Part shown: positions 1 through 7,767 of the stretch, in pieces
How the letters are laid out: every line of letters starts with the position of its first letter
How positions within the stretch are numbered: the stretch's first letter is position 1
Assembly: GCA_002709525.1 (NCBI GenBank)
Contig: PARE01000019.1
Location: 17,948-50,881, forward strand
DNA from: Magnetovibrio sp.
GTDB taxonomy: Bacteria; Pseudomonadota; Alphaproteobacteria; Rhodospirillales; Casp-alpha2
Direction: 5' to 3'
Length of the DNA stretch: 32,934 nt
Notes under the pieces: model-generated
Seen by the model: the letters and a program-made list of their open reading frames with translations, nothing else
What the model was told of the DNA's origin: nothing
The model's database searches: none
Position numbers and translations under genes: made by a program

Positions 1-233
1 TCAAAATGATGTTCAGTAGGGGTAGAAACAATTACGCCATCAATTGGCTCCGCGGCCAAAAGCGTCTGAAGATTTGGGAACACAGGCACATCCATATCGT
101 CACCAAGCTGCTTCCCGCTGAGTGCCGGATCCGCGATAGCAACCAAAATTGTATCCACTGAATTGATAATTGCGCTGGCATGACGCCGGCCGATAACACC
201 ACCACCGGCGATGGCCAATTTGACTGGGCTCAT
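1..233 (-). CDS. Gfo/Idh/MocA-family oxidoreductase, N-terminal fragment (cut by window edge)
   Basis: This frame is too short for the ORF track. It opens with ATG at 231-233 on the minus strand, behind a good Shine-Dalgarno (AAAGGA, about 7 bases upstream), and stays open to the window edge. The first residues form a Rossmann nucleotide-binding turn (IAGGGVIGRRHA). They are followed by a second strand ending in an acidic residue (VAIADP) and a later strand VIVSTPTEHH. That is the usual N-terminal layout of NAD(P)-dependent sugar dehydrogenases and 3-ketoreductases of the Gfo/Idh/MocA family. The C-terminal substrate domain lies outside the window, so the substrate cannot be read. It follows the sugar operon on the same strand after a 364-base gap, so it may be transcribed separately. 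A role in the same carbohydrate pathway is inference. Confidence 0.75.
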   Translation of the reverse strand, partial: MSPVKLAIAGGGVIGRRHASAIINSVDTILVAIADPALSGKQLGDDMDVPVFPNLQTLLAAEPIDGVIVSTPTEHHF

Positions 234-293
234 AAACAGTCCTTTCTGAGAATCCACATAAAAATGCTGATCATCAGTTTATACCCTGCGGGT

Positions 294-428
294 TCATCGC
301 TTCGTCACTATTACATTGTCATAGAGTTTACCAGCAGCATGAAGTTGCACTGGTAACGATGCATCCGGCCCAACAGTATACCGCGTATCCTCAGAAACAT
401 CCGCATAACACATCCACGTGGTAGCCAT
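294..428 (-). CDS. possible 44-residue small ORF between hddA-like kinase and oxidoreductase
   Basis: An ATG at 426-428 opens a 44-codon frame ending in TGA at 294-296 on the same strand as both neighbours. The predicted peptide has a natural-looking mixed composition (it includes GPDASLPVQLHAAGKLYDN) and no membrane segment. There is no convincing Shine-Dalgarno. A stop codon lies about ten codons upstream in frame, so it is not obviously the tail of a larger gene. I do not recognise it. It could be a degraded gene end or chance. Confidence 0.2.
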   Translation of the reverse strand: MATTWMCYADVSEDTRYTVGPDASLPVQLHAAGKLYDNVIVTKR

Positions 429-457
429 AGATAAAATTTGATCATAAATTTAAGATT

Positions 458-479
458 TCTAGGTATTTTGGGACCTAGA
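458..479 (-). terminator. 7-bp inverted repeat downstream of the sugar operon, weak terminator candidate
   Basis: TCTAGGT and ACCTAGA pair perfectly across an 8-base loop, 119 bases beyond the stop of the kinase gene. On the minus strand it is followed by an A/T-rich run without a clean U tract. It could be a weak terminator or a protein-binding palindrome. Confidence 0.25.
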
Positions 480-597
480 TAAGATTTAGAGACCAGCCGG
501 GTTCATATAATATCTTTTTATAACTCGAGCGCCGATCACGACACTGATTCATATCAATCTGACAGCACCCAATGATCTGTTCTGCCGCAAACTTTGG

Positions 598-1614
598 TCA
601 CTTCATACCCATGGTCTCTGAAAAACCATTCGGTTCGTAGATGACGATAGAGGACCCTGTTCTGTCGATGTCGAAATGGACCTCCGTAAGTCTCGACAAC
701 GCGTTTCGGACACTCTCGTGATATTCCGGGTCGACGTAAAATAAGATAAAACCACCGCCCCCTGCACCCAACAGCTTGCCTCCACGCGCGCCCGCCTCGC
801 GGGCCGACTCATAGATCTCGTCAATTTCCGGTGACGAGATCTCGTCCGCTAGCTGTCTTTTCGCACACCACGTTTCGTGCAGCATCTCCCCAAGCTCGGA
901 AACCGGCCGGGCTTCATCAAGAAACAGCGTTTCAGCCTCATCAACAAGCTTCGTAATCCGCCGTATATCCGCGCTGCGTTTTTCCAAATTAGCAATCTTT
1001 TTCTGAGCGATTTGTGGCGCGTAACGGGAAATTCCAGTGAAAAACATCATTAGGTTGCCAATCAAATTACTCAGCCGCGCTGAATTGATGATCAGTGGCG
1101 TTACCGAGAACCCAATATCCGGTCCAAAATCGATATGATTTATTCCACCGTAGGCTGCCCACACTTGATCCTGAGAGCCAACATGTTCGTGTAAAACCTC
1201 TTGTTCTAAGTGAATCGCATTTTCCGCCAGTCGCCGTTTATCAATCATTCGACCGCAAAATGCCGAATAGGCGTTCAACAAACCAATCGTAAACGAAGAG
1301 CTTGATCCAATACCAGAGCGCGCAGGAAGATCGCCGTCGTGGTGGATTTCTAGTCCGACCTTTGGTTCCTCCTGCTGCAAAATAGCACGAACCGAGGGGT
1401 GCTGAATCTCAGACATCTCATTGACGAGTTCTATCGAACTGTAGACGATCCGGTGCTTATGCTCGAAGAACGGCGGGAGTTCGCGTATCGAAATGTAACA
1501 GTACTTGTTGATGGCGAACCCACAAACCTTGCCGCCATAACGCCGATACCAGGCCGGATAATCGGAGCCGCCACCGAATAGAGAGATGCGATAGGGGGTG
1601 CGACTGACAATCAT
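598..1614 (-). CDS. hddA: GHMP-family sugar kinase, HddA-like (D-glycero-D-manno-heptose 7-phosphate kinase family)
   Basis: A 338-residue GHMP-superfamily kinase. The N-terminus has the substrate-binding signature of sugar kinases (SLFGGGSDYPAW, about residues 11-22). The ATP-binding motif is PARSGIGSSSSF at 97-108, and the C-terminal motif 3 is GGKLLGAGGGGF. Length and motifs match the HddA/LmbP group, which puts phosphate on C1 of heptose 7-phosphate ahead of GDP activation; closely related fucose-type kinases cannot be excluded. Its ATG overlaps the stop of the nucleotidyltransferase by 4 bases (ATGA), so the two are translationally coupled. Kinase followed by nucleotidyltransferase is the standard pair for making an NDP-sugar. 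GmhA and GmhB, which would complete the GDP-heptose route, are not in this window. Confidence 0.8.
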   Translation of the reverse strand: MIVSRTPYRISLFGGGSDYPAWYRRYGGKVCGFAINKYCYISIRELPPFFEHKHRIVYSSIELVNEMSEIQHPSVRAILQQEEPKVGLEIHHDGDLPARSGIGSSSSFTIGLLNAYSAFCGRMIDKRRLAENAIHLEQEVLHEHVGSQDQVWAAYGGINHIDFGPDIGFSVTPLIINSARLSNLIGNLMMFFTGISRYAPQIAQKKIANLEKRSADIRRITKLVDEAETLFLDEARPVSELGEMLHETWCAKRQLADEISSPEIDEIYESAREAGARGGKLLGAGGGGFILFYVDPEYHESVRNALSRLTEVHFDIDRTGSSIVIYEPNGFSETMGMK

Positions 1615-2336
1615 ATCAGATCTCTCGCTCCAATCAGTCGGCCGGCATCACGTAGACTGTCCGGGGTGCCTATATCGATGAACGAGGTATCTTTAGGGAC
1701 AAAACCAAGAATTGGACCGAGAACACCGCGACGCAGTAGGTCATGCTCTAGAGATTCACCAGCGTTAGCATCCAAAGCATCTAACGCCGATCTTGAGAGA
1801 AGGTAGTTACCAGCGCTAATCAGGTTAGGGCCGATATCGTCTCGACCCTGCTCTCTCGACGGAAAGGTTAGAACCCCGTCCGTATCAATCTCCACCACGT
1901 CGAAACGAGCACTATCCAAAACAGGCACACAGAGCATTGAAATGCTTGCGCAAGATTGCCGATGTCGTTCAACAAACCCACAGAGGTCAGCTGCCAGCCA
2001 GGTGTCGCCGTTCATGACCAATACCGGATCGCTGCATAGTTTCTGCCGGGCAAATCGCACAGCCCCCCCTGTCCCTAAGGGTTCTGGCTCTATGCTCAAT
2101 TCCACATCCATTTCACTACCGATGTGCTTCCGCACCCGGTCGGCGAGATGCCCTAGGCACAGTACGAATCTCTTAACACCGAATTGTCGAAGTCTACTTA
2201 GTTGTATATCGAGAAACGCGGTGCCATTAACAGGAGCAAGTATTTTTGGTGTATCGCCAAGAACGCCTCGAATACGCGTTCCTCTCCCTCCAGCAAGGAT
2301 CACCACGTCTATGTCCGACATGCAGTCTCTTGCCAT
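1611..2336 (-). CDS. hddC: sugar-1-phosphate nucleotidyltransferase, HddC-like
   Basis: This is a Rossmann-like NTP transferase. It begins with the diagnostic VILAGGRGTR loop and the KILAPV lysine segment, and has the metal-binding VMNGDTW strand in mid-protein. At about 240 residues it is the short form typical of HddC/RmlA-N/GlmU-N type enzymes, without the C-terminal hexapeptide repeats. It would transfer a nucleotide to a sugar 1-phosphate. Pairing with an HddA-like kinase suggests a GDP-heptose product, but the sequence alone does not prove which NTP or sugar is used. The track's first codon is a GTG at 2345. I prefer ATG 2336, which overlaps the SDR stop by one base (TGATG). ATG 2321, immediately before the conserved domain, is an equally plausible start. 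Confidence 0.8.
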   Translation of the reverse strand: MARDCMSDIDVVILAGGRGTRIRGVLGDTPKILAPVNGTAFLDIQLSRLRQFGVKRFVLCLGHLADRVRKHIGSEMDVELSIEPEPLGTGGAVRFARQKLCSDPVLVMNGDTWLAADLCGFVERHRQSCASISMLCVPVLDSARFDVVEIDTDGVLTFPSREQGRDDIGPNLISAGNYLLSRSALDALDANAGESLEHDLLRRGVLGPILGFVPKDTSFIDIGTPDSLRDAGRLIGARDLI

Positions 2337-3322
2337 CAATCGCACTCTCGAGCCACAACTGAACGGCAGTGGTCAAGCAAAAAGGCGACTGACTCCTCAA
2401 AACTGTGCTTTGGCTGCCAACCCGTCTGTTCATCAAATTTTGATGTGTCAGGAATTTGCAATGTCACATCGGCGGGACGCAGTAGCATCGGATCCTGCTC
2501 TGTCACTATCGGACATTTAGCCATACCCCTCAAGGTCTCCAGAAACTCGCCAACCGTGATCGATGTCGTGCCGCCAATATTATAAACCTCTCCCGGCTTG
2601 CCTCTCTCTATCGCGACCCAATAGGCCTCCATGGCATCGCGGACATCTATCAACGTGCGCACCGAATCCAAGTTCCCGTGTCGCAAGACTGTCTGCTTTC
2701 CATGCTCAATCCGCGCAACCTGGAGCGCAAACGCGGTGGAGAATAAATCTGCCCGCCTTGGGTTTATGTAGGAGAACATTCTCGTGCGAACGATCTTCAT
2801 GCCGTAACTTCTAAAATAAGTCGCCCCGAGAAAATCCTGTGTAACTTTGGATACGGCATAAGGGCTGGTGGGGTTTATAAGGCACGTCTCATCAATGGGT
2901 ACATTTTGCGAATCGACTTGTCCATAAACTTCAGAGGTAGAGCAAAGCTGCAGAGTAGGATCGAGTTCGGCGCTCCGCACCGACTCCAAAAGATTGGCTG
3001 TGCCCATCACGTTGTTACTAAGGACAGAGAGCGGCGTATCGAAACTAGCTCTGACATTGGCGTGCGAAGCAATATGAAAGATCAAATCTGGCTTGACTAT
3101 CTTCAAAGTAGAGAGGACCGAGCTAAAATCGGTCAGGTCACATTCGTGAACCCTAACGCGTTCATGGCAATATTCCATATTGCGCTGGGTCGTGGCGCTG
3201 TGCCACCGAGATATCCCATGCACGTCAATTTCTGGATGGTTGTCAACTAGATAGTCGGCCAGATAGCTACCACCAGACCCTGCGACACCGGTGATCAAAG
3301 CTGTTTTAAGTTTGGATACCAT
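2336..3322 (-). CDS. GDP-mannose 4,6-dehydratase-like SDR
   Basis: A 328-residue extended short-chain dehydrogenase. The cofactor loop is TGVAGSGGSYL (residues 11-21), close to the TGxTGQDGSYL of Gmd. The active site reads CSTSEVYG with Thr129 and Glu131, followed by YAVSK with Tyr155 and Lys159; Thr plus Glu is the pattern of NDP-sugar 4,6-dehydratases. The NPRRA segment and RPADV near the C-terminus also recall Gmd and the related GDP-4-keto-6-deoxymannose reductases. The probable reaction is formation of a GDP-4-keto-6-deoxy sugar from GDP-mannose or a GDP-heptose (a DmhA-type role). It could instead be a reductase of the RMD subgroup. It lies in the sugar operon between the epimerase (29-bp gap) and the nucleotidyltransferase (1-base overlap). 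Confidence 0.75.
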   Translation of the reverse strand: MVSKLKTALITGVAGSGGSYLADYLVDNHPEIDVHGISRWHSATTQRNMEYCHERVRVHECDLTDFSSVLSTLKIVKPDLIFHIASHANVRASFDTPLSVLSNNVMGTANLLESVRSAELDPTLQLCSTSEVYGQVDSQNVPIDETCLINPTSPYAVSKVTQDFLGATYFRSYGMKIVRTRMFSYINPRRADLFSTAFALQVARIEHGKQTVLRHGNLDSVRTLIDVRDAMEAYWVAIERGKPGEVYNIGGTTSITVGEFLETLRGMAKCPIVTEQDPMLLRPADVTLQIPDTSKFDEQTGWQPKHSFEESVAFLLDHCRSVVARECD

Positions 3323-3351
3323 CTCACGTGCACCTGACGAAATGCGGTCGT

Positions 3352-4299
3352 CTATACGTTACCGTACATACTATTGCGGATCATCCTATACCCCTTCCTC
3401 AATTCTTTGATGCCGTTTTCAAGAGAATATGCAGGCTTGAACCCGGTCGCCTCAATTTTAGCATTGGAAACGAGGTAATCGCGCTTATCCGGATCCTGAC
3501 CTATAGGAGAATCCAGATAGACAAACTCCGGAAACTGCGAATGAATCTTTTCGCACAATTCAAGTTTAGTCAGATTAGCATCAGATAAACCCACATTGTA
3601 GGCCTCGCCTTTCATCGTTTCAAAATTGTCGATTCCGTGAAGGAAAGCCCTGGTGACATCACGCACATGGATGTAGTTGCGCCGAAAATTCCCATCGAAG
3701 ACGACAACAGTGCGATCATAGACCGCCCTGTAGACAAAATCGTTAACCAGCAAATCTATGCGCATGCGGGGCGCCATACCGAACACCGTGGCAAGGCGGA
3801 AGCTGATCGCGTTATCTCTTGCCAACAACCGCTCTTCTATCATTACCTTTTGGCGGCCATATATCGAGATCGGGCGAAGAGGAGATTCTTCAGTGCAAAA
3901 AGTATCCGTCCCGCCGATCCCGTAACCACTATTGGTAATAGGCATCAACACCCATTGCCCAGGTGATAACAAATCAAGAAGCATTGTCTGCGCATCAAGA
4001 TTGATGGAGTTGGCTCCAACTGGATCCTTCTCACACAAGGGCGCACCGACAAGTGCTGCCAATGGGATGACGATATCCTTATTTACCACCAAGTCCTTGA
4101 GCAACTTCTCATTACGAGCATCACCATTTATCACGTCAAACGCAGGATGCGCGCAATAATGTGCAAGGGAGTTCTGCTTGAACATAAAATTGTCGAGGAC
4201 GCTGACGCGAAAACCACGTGCCAAGAACTCTCCGACCATAATTGAGCCGAGGTACCCAGCACCGCCCGTGATCAGCACAGATCTGTTTTCAGGGTGCAT
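3352..4299 (-). CDS. NAD-dependent nucleotide-sugar epimerase/reductase (extended SDR)
   Basis: An extended SDR with the cofactor motif ITGGAGYLGS at the N-terminus, the conserved Ser/Tyr segment TNSGYG and the catalytic Tyr-Lys pair in SIYGRQK. RRNYIHVRDVTRAF is the usual NDP-sugar domain signature. I chose ATG 4299, which has a strong Shine-Dalgarno (AGAAGG, 10 bases upstream), over the TTG at 4344 given by the track, because the longer version adds a poor leader and overlaps the upstream gene. The protein is then about 315 residues. Its partner sugar is unknown. In this context it could epimerise the keto sugar or reduce a keto group, including the side-chain ketone left by a two-carbon addition, as YerF does in yersiniose synthesis. 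Confidence 0.8.
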   Translation of the reverse strand: MHPENRSVLITGGAGYLGSIMVGEFLARGFRVSVLDNFMFKQNSLAHYCAHPAFDVINGDARNEKLLKDLVVNKDIVIPLAALVGAPLCEKDPVGANSINLDAQTMLLDLLSPGQWVLMPITNSGYGIGGTDTFCTEESPLRPISIYGRQKVMIEERLLARDNAISFRLATVFGMAPRMRIDLLVNDFVYRAVYDRTVVVFDGNFRRNYIHVRDVTRAFLHGIDNFETMKGEAYNVGLSDANLTKLELCEKIHSQFPEFVYLDSPIGQDPDKRDYLVSNAKIEATGFKPAYSLENGIKELRKGYRMIRNSMYGNV

Positions 4300-4334
4300 T
4301 GCATCATTACCTTCTTTATCAAACCAAAACGGTA

Positions 4335-5516
4335 TTACCTGCAAGTTTCATCCATAACTTGCCGGAAACGGTTGATTTGTGGCGCTAGGTCTCGCGGGTG
4401 ATTGCCAACAAAAAAACCATGATCATGAGCAATATTTGCGTTAGTCAGCTCTCCCACGGCCTCGATGTCATAGTATTTGACGACATCATGACGCATGATA
4501 TTTCCCCCAGTGATCATCCGAAATCCGATGGAGGCTTCGCCTAGCGCGGTGAAAACCTTATTCCTATCAAAGCCAAATGCGGGATTCAGTATAACGGGGA
4601 ATGAAAAAGACGAACTGACTCCATTCTCACGGGGTATAATAAAGCGTTCGTCGCCTGAAAAGAGCTTTTTGAATAAAGCTAGATTCTTACGTCGAGCGAT
4701 CGTCATACCTGGTAATTTTTGCAACTGCCGAAGACCAATCGCCCCACTGAACTCAGTGGGACGCACGTTATAGCCGGGCAGAATAAACCTATAAGACTCG
4801 TTGAAATCGTCGTTCTTGGGCTTAAACAGCCGGGACGGTCGGGGAATATCCCGGGTCCAGCCATGTGCACGCATGGCCAGCAGCAAATGATGAAGCTCTT
4901 CGTCATCTGTAAGTACCATACCGCCCTCCATGGTGGCGATATGGTGAGAGAAAAAGAAGCTAAAGGTGCTGACATCACCGAATGTGCCGGTTTTTTGCGA
5001 ACCGAGTTCTGCGTCCGCCGACTCGCAGTTGTCTTCCATGAAAATTAGGCCATGACTATCGGCAAAATTACGCAGCGAATCTAGGGCCGCAGGGTTTCCA
5101 AGAATTGATACGCCGACAAGCAAACGGGTTCTTGGGGTCAGTGCTTTTTCAAGCTCAGAGACATCAATATTAAGGGTCTCGAGTTCCACATCGACGATCC
5201 GCATTTTTAGGCCATATTGCTGCAATGGGTGGTAGGTGGTAGCCCATGCTATGGCCGGCACGATTGCCTCGTCTCCTCGAAGCAGTGGTTTTTCCTGTCT
5301 GAAGAAAAGACTGGCAACAGAGAGCAAGTTGGCCGACGAGCCGGAATTGACCATAACAGCGAAACGTTTGCCAAAATAGCGGGCAAAGGCTTCCTCGAAT
5401 TCGGCCACACACGTCCCCATTGTGAAGCGATCCGAGGCGATAACCTCTTCGATTGCGTGAATTTCAGCATCATCCCAGGAACTGGCAGCAAGATCAAAAA
5501 ACAGTGGTTCTATCAT
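4335..5516 (-). CDS. PLP/PMP-dependent sugar 3-dehydratase, ColD/RfbH-like (DegT/DnrJ/EryC1 fold)
   Basis: The fold is that of sugar aminotransferases: the phosphate-binding NSGSSANLL segment, the VSILGNP strand and EDNCESADAELG before the PLP lysine position. The lysine motif, however, reads SFFFSHHIATMEGG, with His (about residue 194 of the 396-residue frame) where aminotransferases have the Schiff-base Lys. ColD (GDP-4-keto-6-deoxymannose 3-dehydratase) and RfbH/E1 (CDP-hexose 3-dehydratase) use this same Lys-to-His change to remove the C3 hydroxyl. The C-terminal HGFFVGNHP also fits that group. So the protein probably makes a 3-deoxy keto sugar rather than an amino sugar. The start is ATG 5516 or an in-frame TTG at 5525; a GAGG lies about 11 bases before the TTG. 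Confidence 0.85.
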   Translation of the reverse strand: MIEPLFFDLAASSWDDAEIHAIEEVIASDRFTMGTCVAEFEEAFARYFGKRFAVMVNSGSSANLLSVASLFFRQEKPLLRGDEAIVPAIAWATTYHPLQQYGLKMRIVDVELETLNIDVSELEKALTPRTRLLVGVSILGNPAALDSLRNFADSHGLIFMEDNCESADAELGSQKTGTFGDVSTFSFFFSHHIATMEGGMVLTDDEELHHLLLAMRAHGWTRDIPRPSRLFKPKNDDFNESYRFILPGYNVRPTEFSGAIGLRQLQKLPGMTIARRKNLALFKKLFSGDERFIIPRENGVSSSFSFPVILNPAFGFDRNKVFTALGEASIGFRMITGGNIMRHDVVKYYDIEAVGELTNANIAHDHGFFVGNHPRDLAPQINRFRQVMDETCR

Positions 5517-5542
5517 GGTTGTCAAAGCCGTCGCATCCTCAC

Positions 5543-6610
5543 TTAAAATGGCCCCTTGAACTCTATCTGATACGCTAGTTCGGCCTGATCAGGTTTGGGC
5601 TGCCACCCTGTACTCTCGGGACGCACCATGGCATATGCCTTTTGCGAAATGGTCGTGGGGTTTGGATAAAAAACCTTCTCCAGCGATGATGTCGTAGGGC
5701 ACGTCACAGGAGCGAATCCCATTCTCTGAATAGAAATCTGTTCGCTTGGATAAAGTGACTCTGCGACGCGTGCGGCAATTTCCGCACTCATGCCGCACGA
5801 AGTCCAGGCGTTGTCGACAATCAGAAGTCGTCCCGTACGCCGCGCAGACTCCAGGATTGTCTCTATATCCAGCGGCGCAAGCGAGATAGGATCAATAACC
5901 TCCGACGATATACCTACATGCGCCAAAATTTCTCTGACACGGAGGCATTCGACCACCATGTTGGAAATGCCGACAATCGTAATGTCGTCGCCGACAGCGC
6001 AAACCCGTGCCCTGCCTAGAGGTTGTTCAAACGGCGCCTCCTGAACGAAAGCCCTGGTATAATAGAGCATGCGATGTTCAACAAACAGAACCGGATTATC
6101 GTTGCGAATGGCCGAAATCATGCACCCCTTAGCGTCATGGGCATTGGAGGGAGCGACGATAATCAGGCCTGGTATGTGCGCGAATAGTGAATAAAGAGAT
6201 TGCGAGTGCTGTGGTCCTTGACCCCAGGACTTGCCGATAATTGAGCGGACCACCATCGGGACCTTGACCGCGCCACCAAACATATAGCGAGACTTTGCCG
6301 CCATGTTGATGAGTTGATTAGCACAAAGGGTCAGGAAATCCATGCGAATATGGACATGGATAGGGCGCAAGCCAGCCATAGCGGCACCAATGGCAACACC
6401 GGTCATGGCATCTTCAGACAGAGGAGTGCTAAAAACGCGCTCGCTTCCGTAGATCTCCCGCAAACCTTCCGTCGACCCTAAAATGGCCTTGTGATCGTCC
6501 ACATCCATGCCGAATAGAATAACATTCGTATCACGTTCCATTTCCTGACTGATGGCCTCACGGATTGCCTCACCATACCCGAGTTCTCTTCGTATGTCAG
6601 GCGAGGACAT
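5543..6610 (-). CDS. TPP-dependent 2-oxoacid dehydrogenase-type E1 beta subunit in a sugar operon
   Basis: This is a transketolase-like pyrimidine-binding and C-terminal domain protein of the E1 beta family: RELGYGEAIREAI at the N-terminus, RVFSTPLSEDAMTGVAIGAA, the conserved GQGPQHSQS loop and the C-terminal DPISLAPLD and VDNAW segments. I take ATG 6610, which begins the conserved domain and overlaps the E1 alpha stop by 14 bases; the longer track start at 6709 lies inside the alpha gene. There is no N-terminal lipoyl domain, although alphaproteobacterial pyruvate dehydrogenase E1 beta chains commonly carry one. No E2 or E3 gene follows. Such stand-alone pairs are known in sugar clusters such as avilamycin AviB1/AviB2, where they attach a two-carbon unit to a sugar. 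The same role is inferred here. Confidence 0.8.
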   Translation of the reverse strand: MSSPDIRRELGYGEAIREAISQEMERDTNVILFGMDVDDHKAILGSTEGLREIYGSERVFSTPLSEDAMTGVAIGAAMAGLRPIHVHIRMDFLTLCANQLINMAAKSRYMFGGAVKVPMVVRSIIGKSWGQGPQHSQSLYSLFAHIPGLIIVAPSNAHDAKGCMISAIRNDNPVLFVEHRMLYYTRAFVQEAPFEQPLGRARVCAVGDDITIVGISNMVVECLRVREILAHVGISSEVIDPISLAPLDIETILESARRTGRLLIVDNAWTSCGMSAEIAARVAESLYPSEQISIQRMGFAPVTCPTTSSLEKVFYPNPTTISQKAYAMVRPESTGWQPKPDQAELAYQIEFKGPF

Positions 6611-7565
6611 GGTCAAAGAGTTCTTGTTCAGGAGGGAAAGGACTGGCCTCGGCAAAAGCGACGGCATCTGCGATCTGACGCTCAACCGTACGTTGGATAT
6701 CTTCAACATCCTCGCAAGAAAGCCTACTTTCGAGGTGCTTTAAGGCGTCCCGCTCCCGCCAGATAGTATCTGTCTTTATGGATCGGTAAGGAGCATCTGT
6801 ATCCTGCAAAGGACCGACGTGTTCATGCCAACGGTAGGTGTGACAGTGCATGAACTTAGGGCCGTCACCATCCCGAATTTTCTCGGCAAAGGCTGCCGCA
6901 ATCTCACGGATTTCGAATATATCCGAGTCCTCAGTCTCCTGGTAACCGATCCCGTATCCTTCAACACGTTGGCCAAGGGCCCGGCTTGCCCACCGTTTAT
7001 CTATCGGATTGTGGATCGCTACACCATTGTTTTCGCAAACAAACAATATTGGCAAATCGTGGAGCGCGGAGAAATTCAGGCTCTCATAGAACACACCCTC
7101 TTCTGTAGCTCCATCACCCATAAAACATACGATGATATTATCTCTACCTCTCAGTTTTTCTGTCAACGCATAGCCGAGAGCGACCGGAATGTTGCTAGCG
7201 ACTACCGCTGAAGTTCCAATTACCTTCGCTTCGATATCGATGAGATGCATAGAGCCGCCCTTTCCACGTGCGCATCCATCGATTTTACCAAACAGTTCCG
7301 CCATCATGGCCTTGAGATCACCACCTTTAGAGAGATAAAGTGCATGGCCACGATAGGTACCTGAGACCCAGTCATCATTTCGAAGAACATCGCATACCCC
7401 CACGGACACGGCTTCCTGACCGATAGACAAATGAATCGGGCTCTTGATGCAATCCGTCGGGTACAGTTCGGCGATCCGCTGTTCCGTCCTTCGGATCAAG
7501 CACGTCGCCCGATACAGCCTTCGAAAGTCGTGTTGATTCAGATGCTCGTTTGAATAAGAAGTCAT
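6597..7565 (-). CDS. TPP-dependent 2-oxoacid dehydrogenase-type E1 alpha subunit, first gene of sugar operon
   Basis: An E1 alpha family protein. The domain starts at FRRLYRATCLIRRTEQRI. SPIHLSIGQEAVSVGV is the usual early motif, and the TPP/magnesium motif runs from GDGATEEG to ENN about 30 residues later. HTYRWHEHVGP matches the active-site loop region. It pairs with the overlapping beta gene to make an alpha2beta2 enzyme that would decarboxylate pyruvate (or another 2-oxoacid) and hold the acyl unit on TPP. The track starts at a GTG (7640). I prefer ATG 7565 because the extra 25 residues are not part of the family, but neither start has a good ribosome site. It is the promoter-proximal gene of the operon, divergent from the GT2 gene. 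Confidence 0.8.
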   Translation of the reverse strand: MTSYSNEHLNQHDFRRLYRATCLIRRTEQRIAELYPTDCIKSPIHLSIGQEAVSVGVCDVLRNDDWVSGTYRGHALYLSKGGDLKAMMAELFGKIDGCARGKGGSMHLIDIEAKVIGTSAVVASNIPVALGYALTEKLRGRDNIIVCFMGDGATEEGVFYESLNFSALHDLPILFVCENNGVAIHNPIDKRWASRALGQRVEGYGIGYQETEDSDIFEIREIAAAFAEKIRDGDGPKFMHCHTYRWHEHVGPLQDTDAPYRSIKTDTIWRERDALKHLESRLSCEDVEDIQRTVERQIADAVAFAEASPFPPEQELFDHVLA

Positions 7566-7767
7566 GCTAATGTTGGAATTAAATATGTCATAGCAGGCTT
7601 GTATATCCTTAGGCTGGCGCCATTGAAAGGTTCTGTCCACACAAATGAGTTTCGCTTGTTCAGGAAATCAACGCCGTGTACAAGCTTACGCTCAATACGT
7701 GTCATAGCTTTTCAGGGACCTTTCATATCGTGGTTGGCGGGCAGGCAAGTCCTATAGGAACGACTGA

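Larger units (their letters stand above)
234..597. other. 364-bp AT-rich intergenic stretch
   Basis: This stretch separates the 3' end of the sugar operon from the truncated oxidoreductase gene. Apart from the small ORF at 294-428, its only clear structure is a perfect 7-bp inverted repeat (TCTAGGT, 8-base loop, ACCTAGA) at 458-479. No convincing sigma70 promoter was found in front of the oxidoreductase gene. Confidence 0.6.

Noticed and set aside
1942-2520. 192-codon plus-strand ORF
   Set aside because: Lies antisense across the nucleotidyltransferase and SDR genes, has a composition unlike a folded protein, and both minus-strand genes have clear family motifs.
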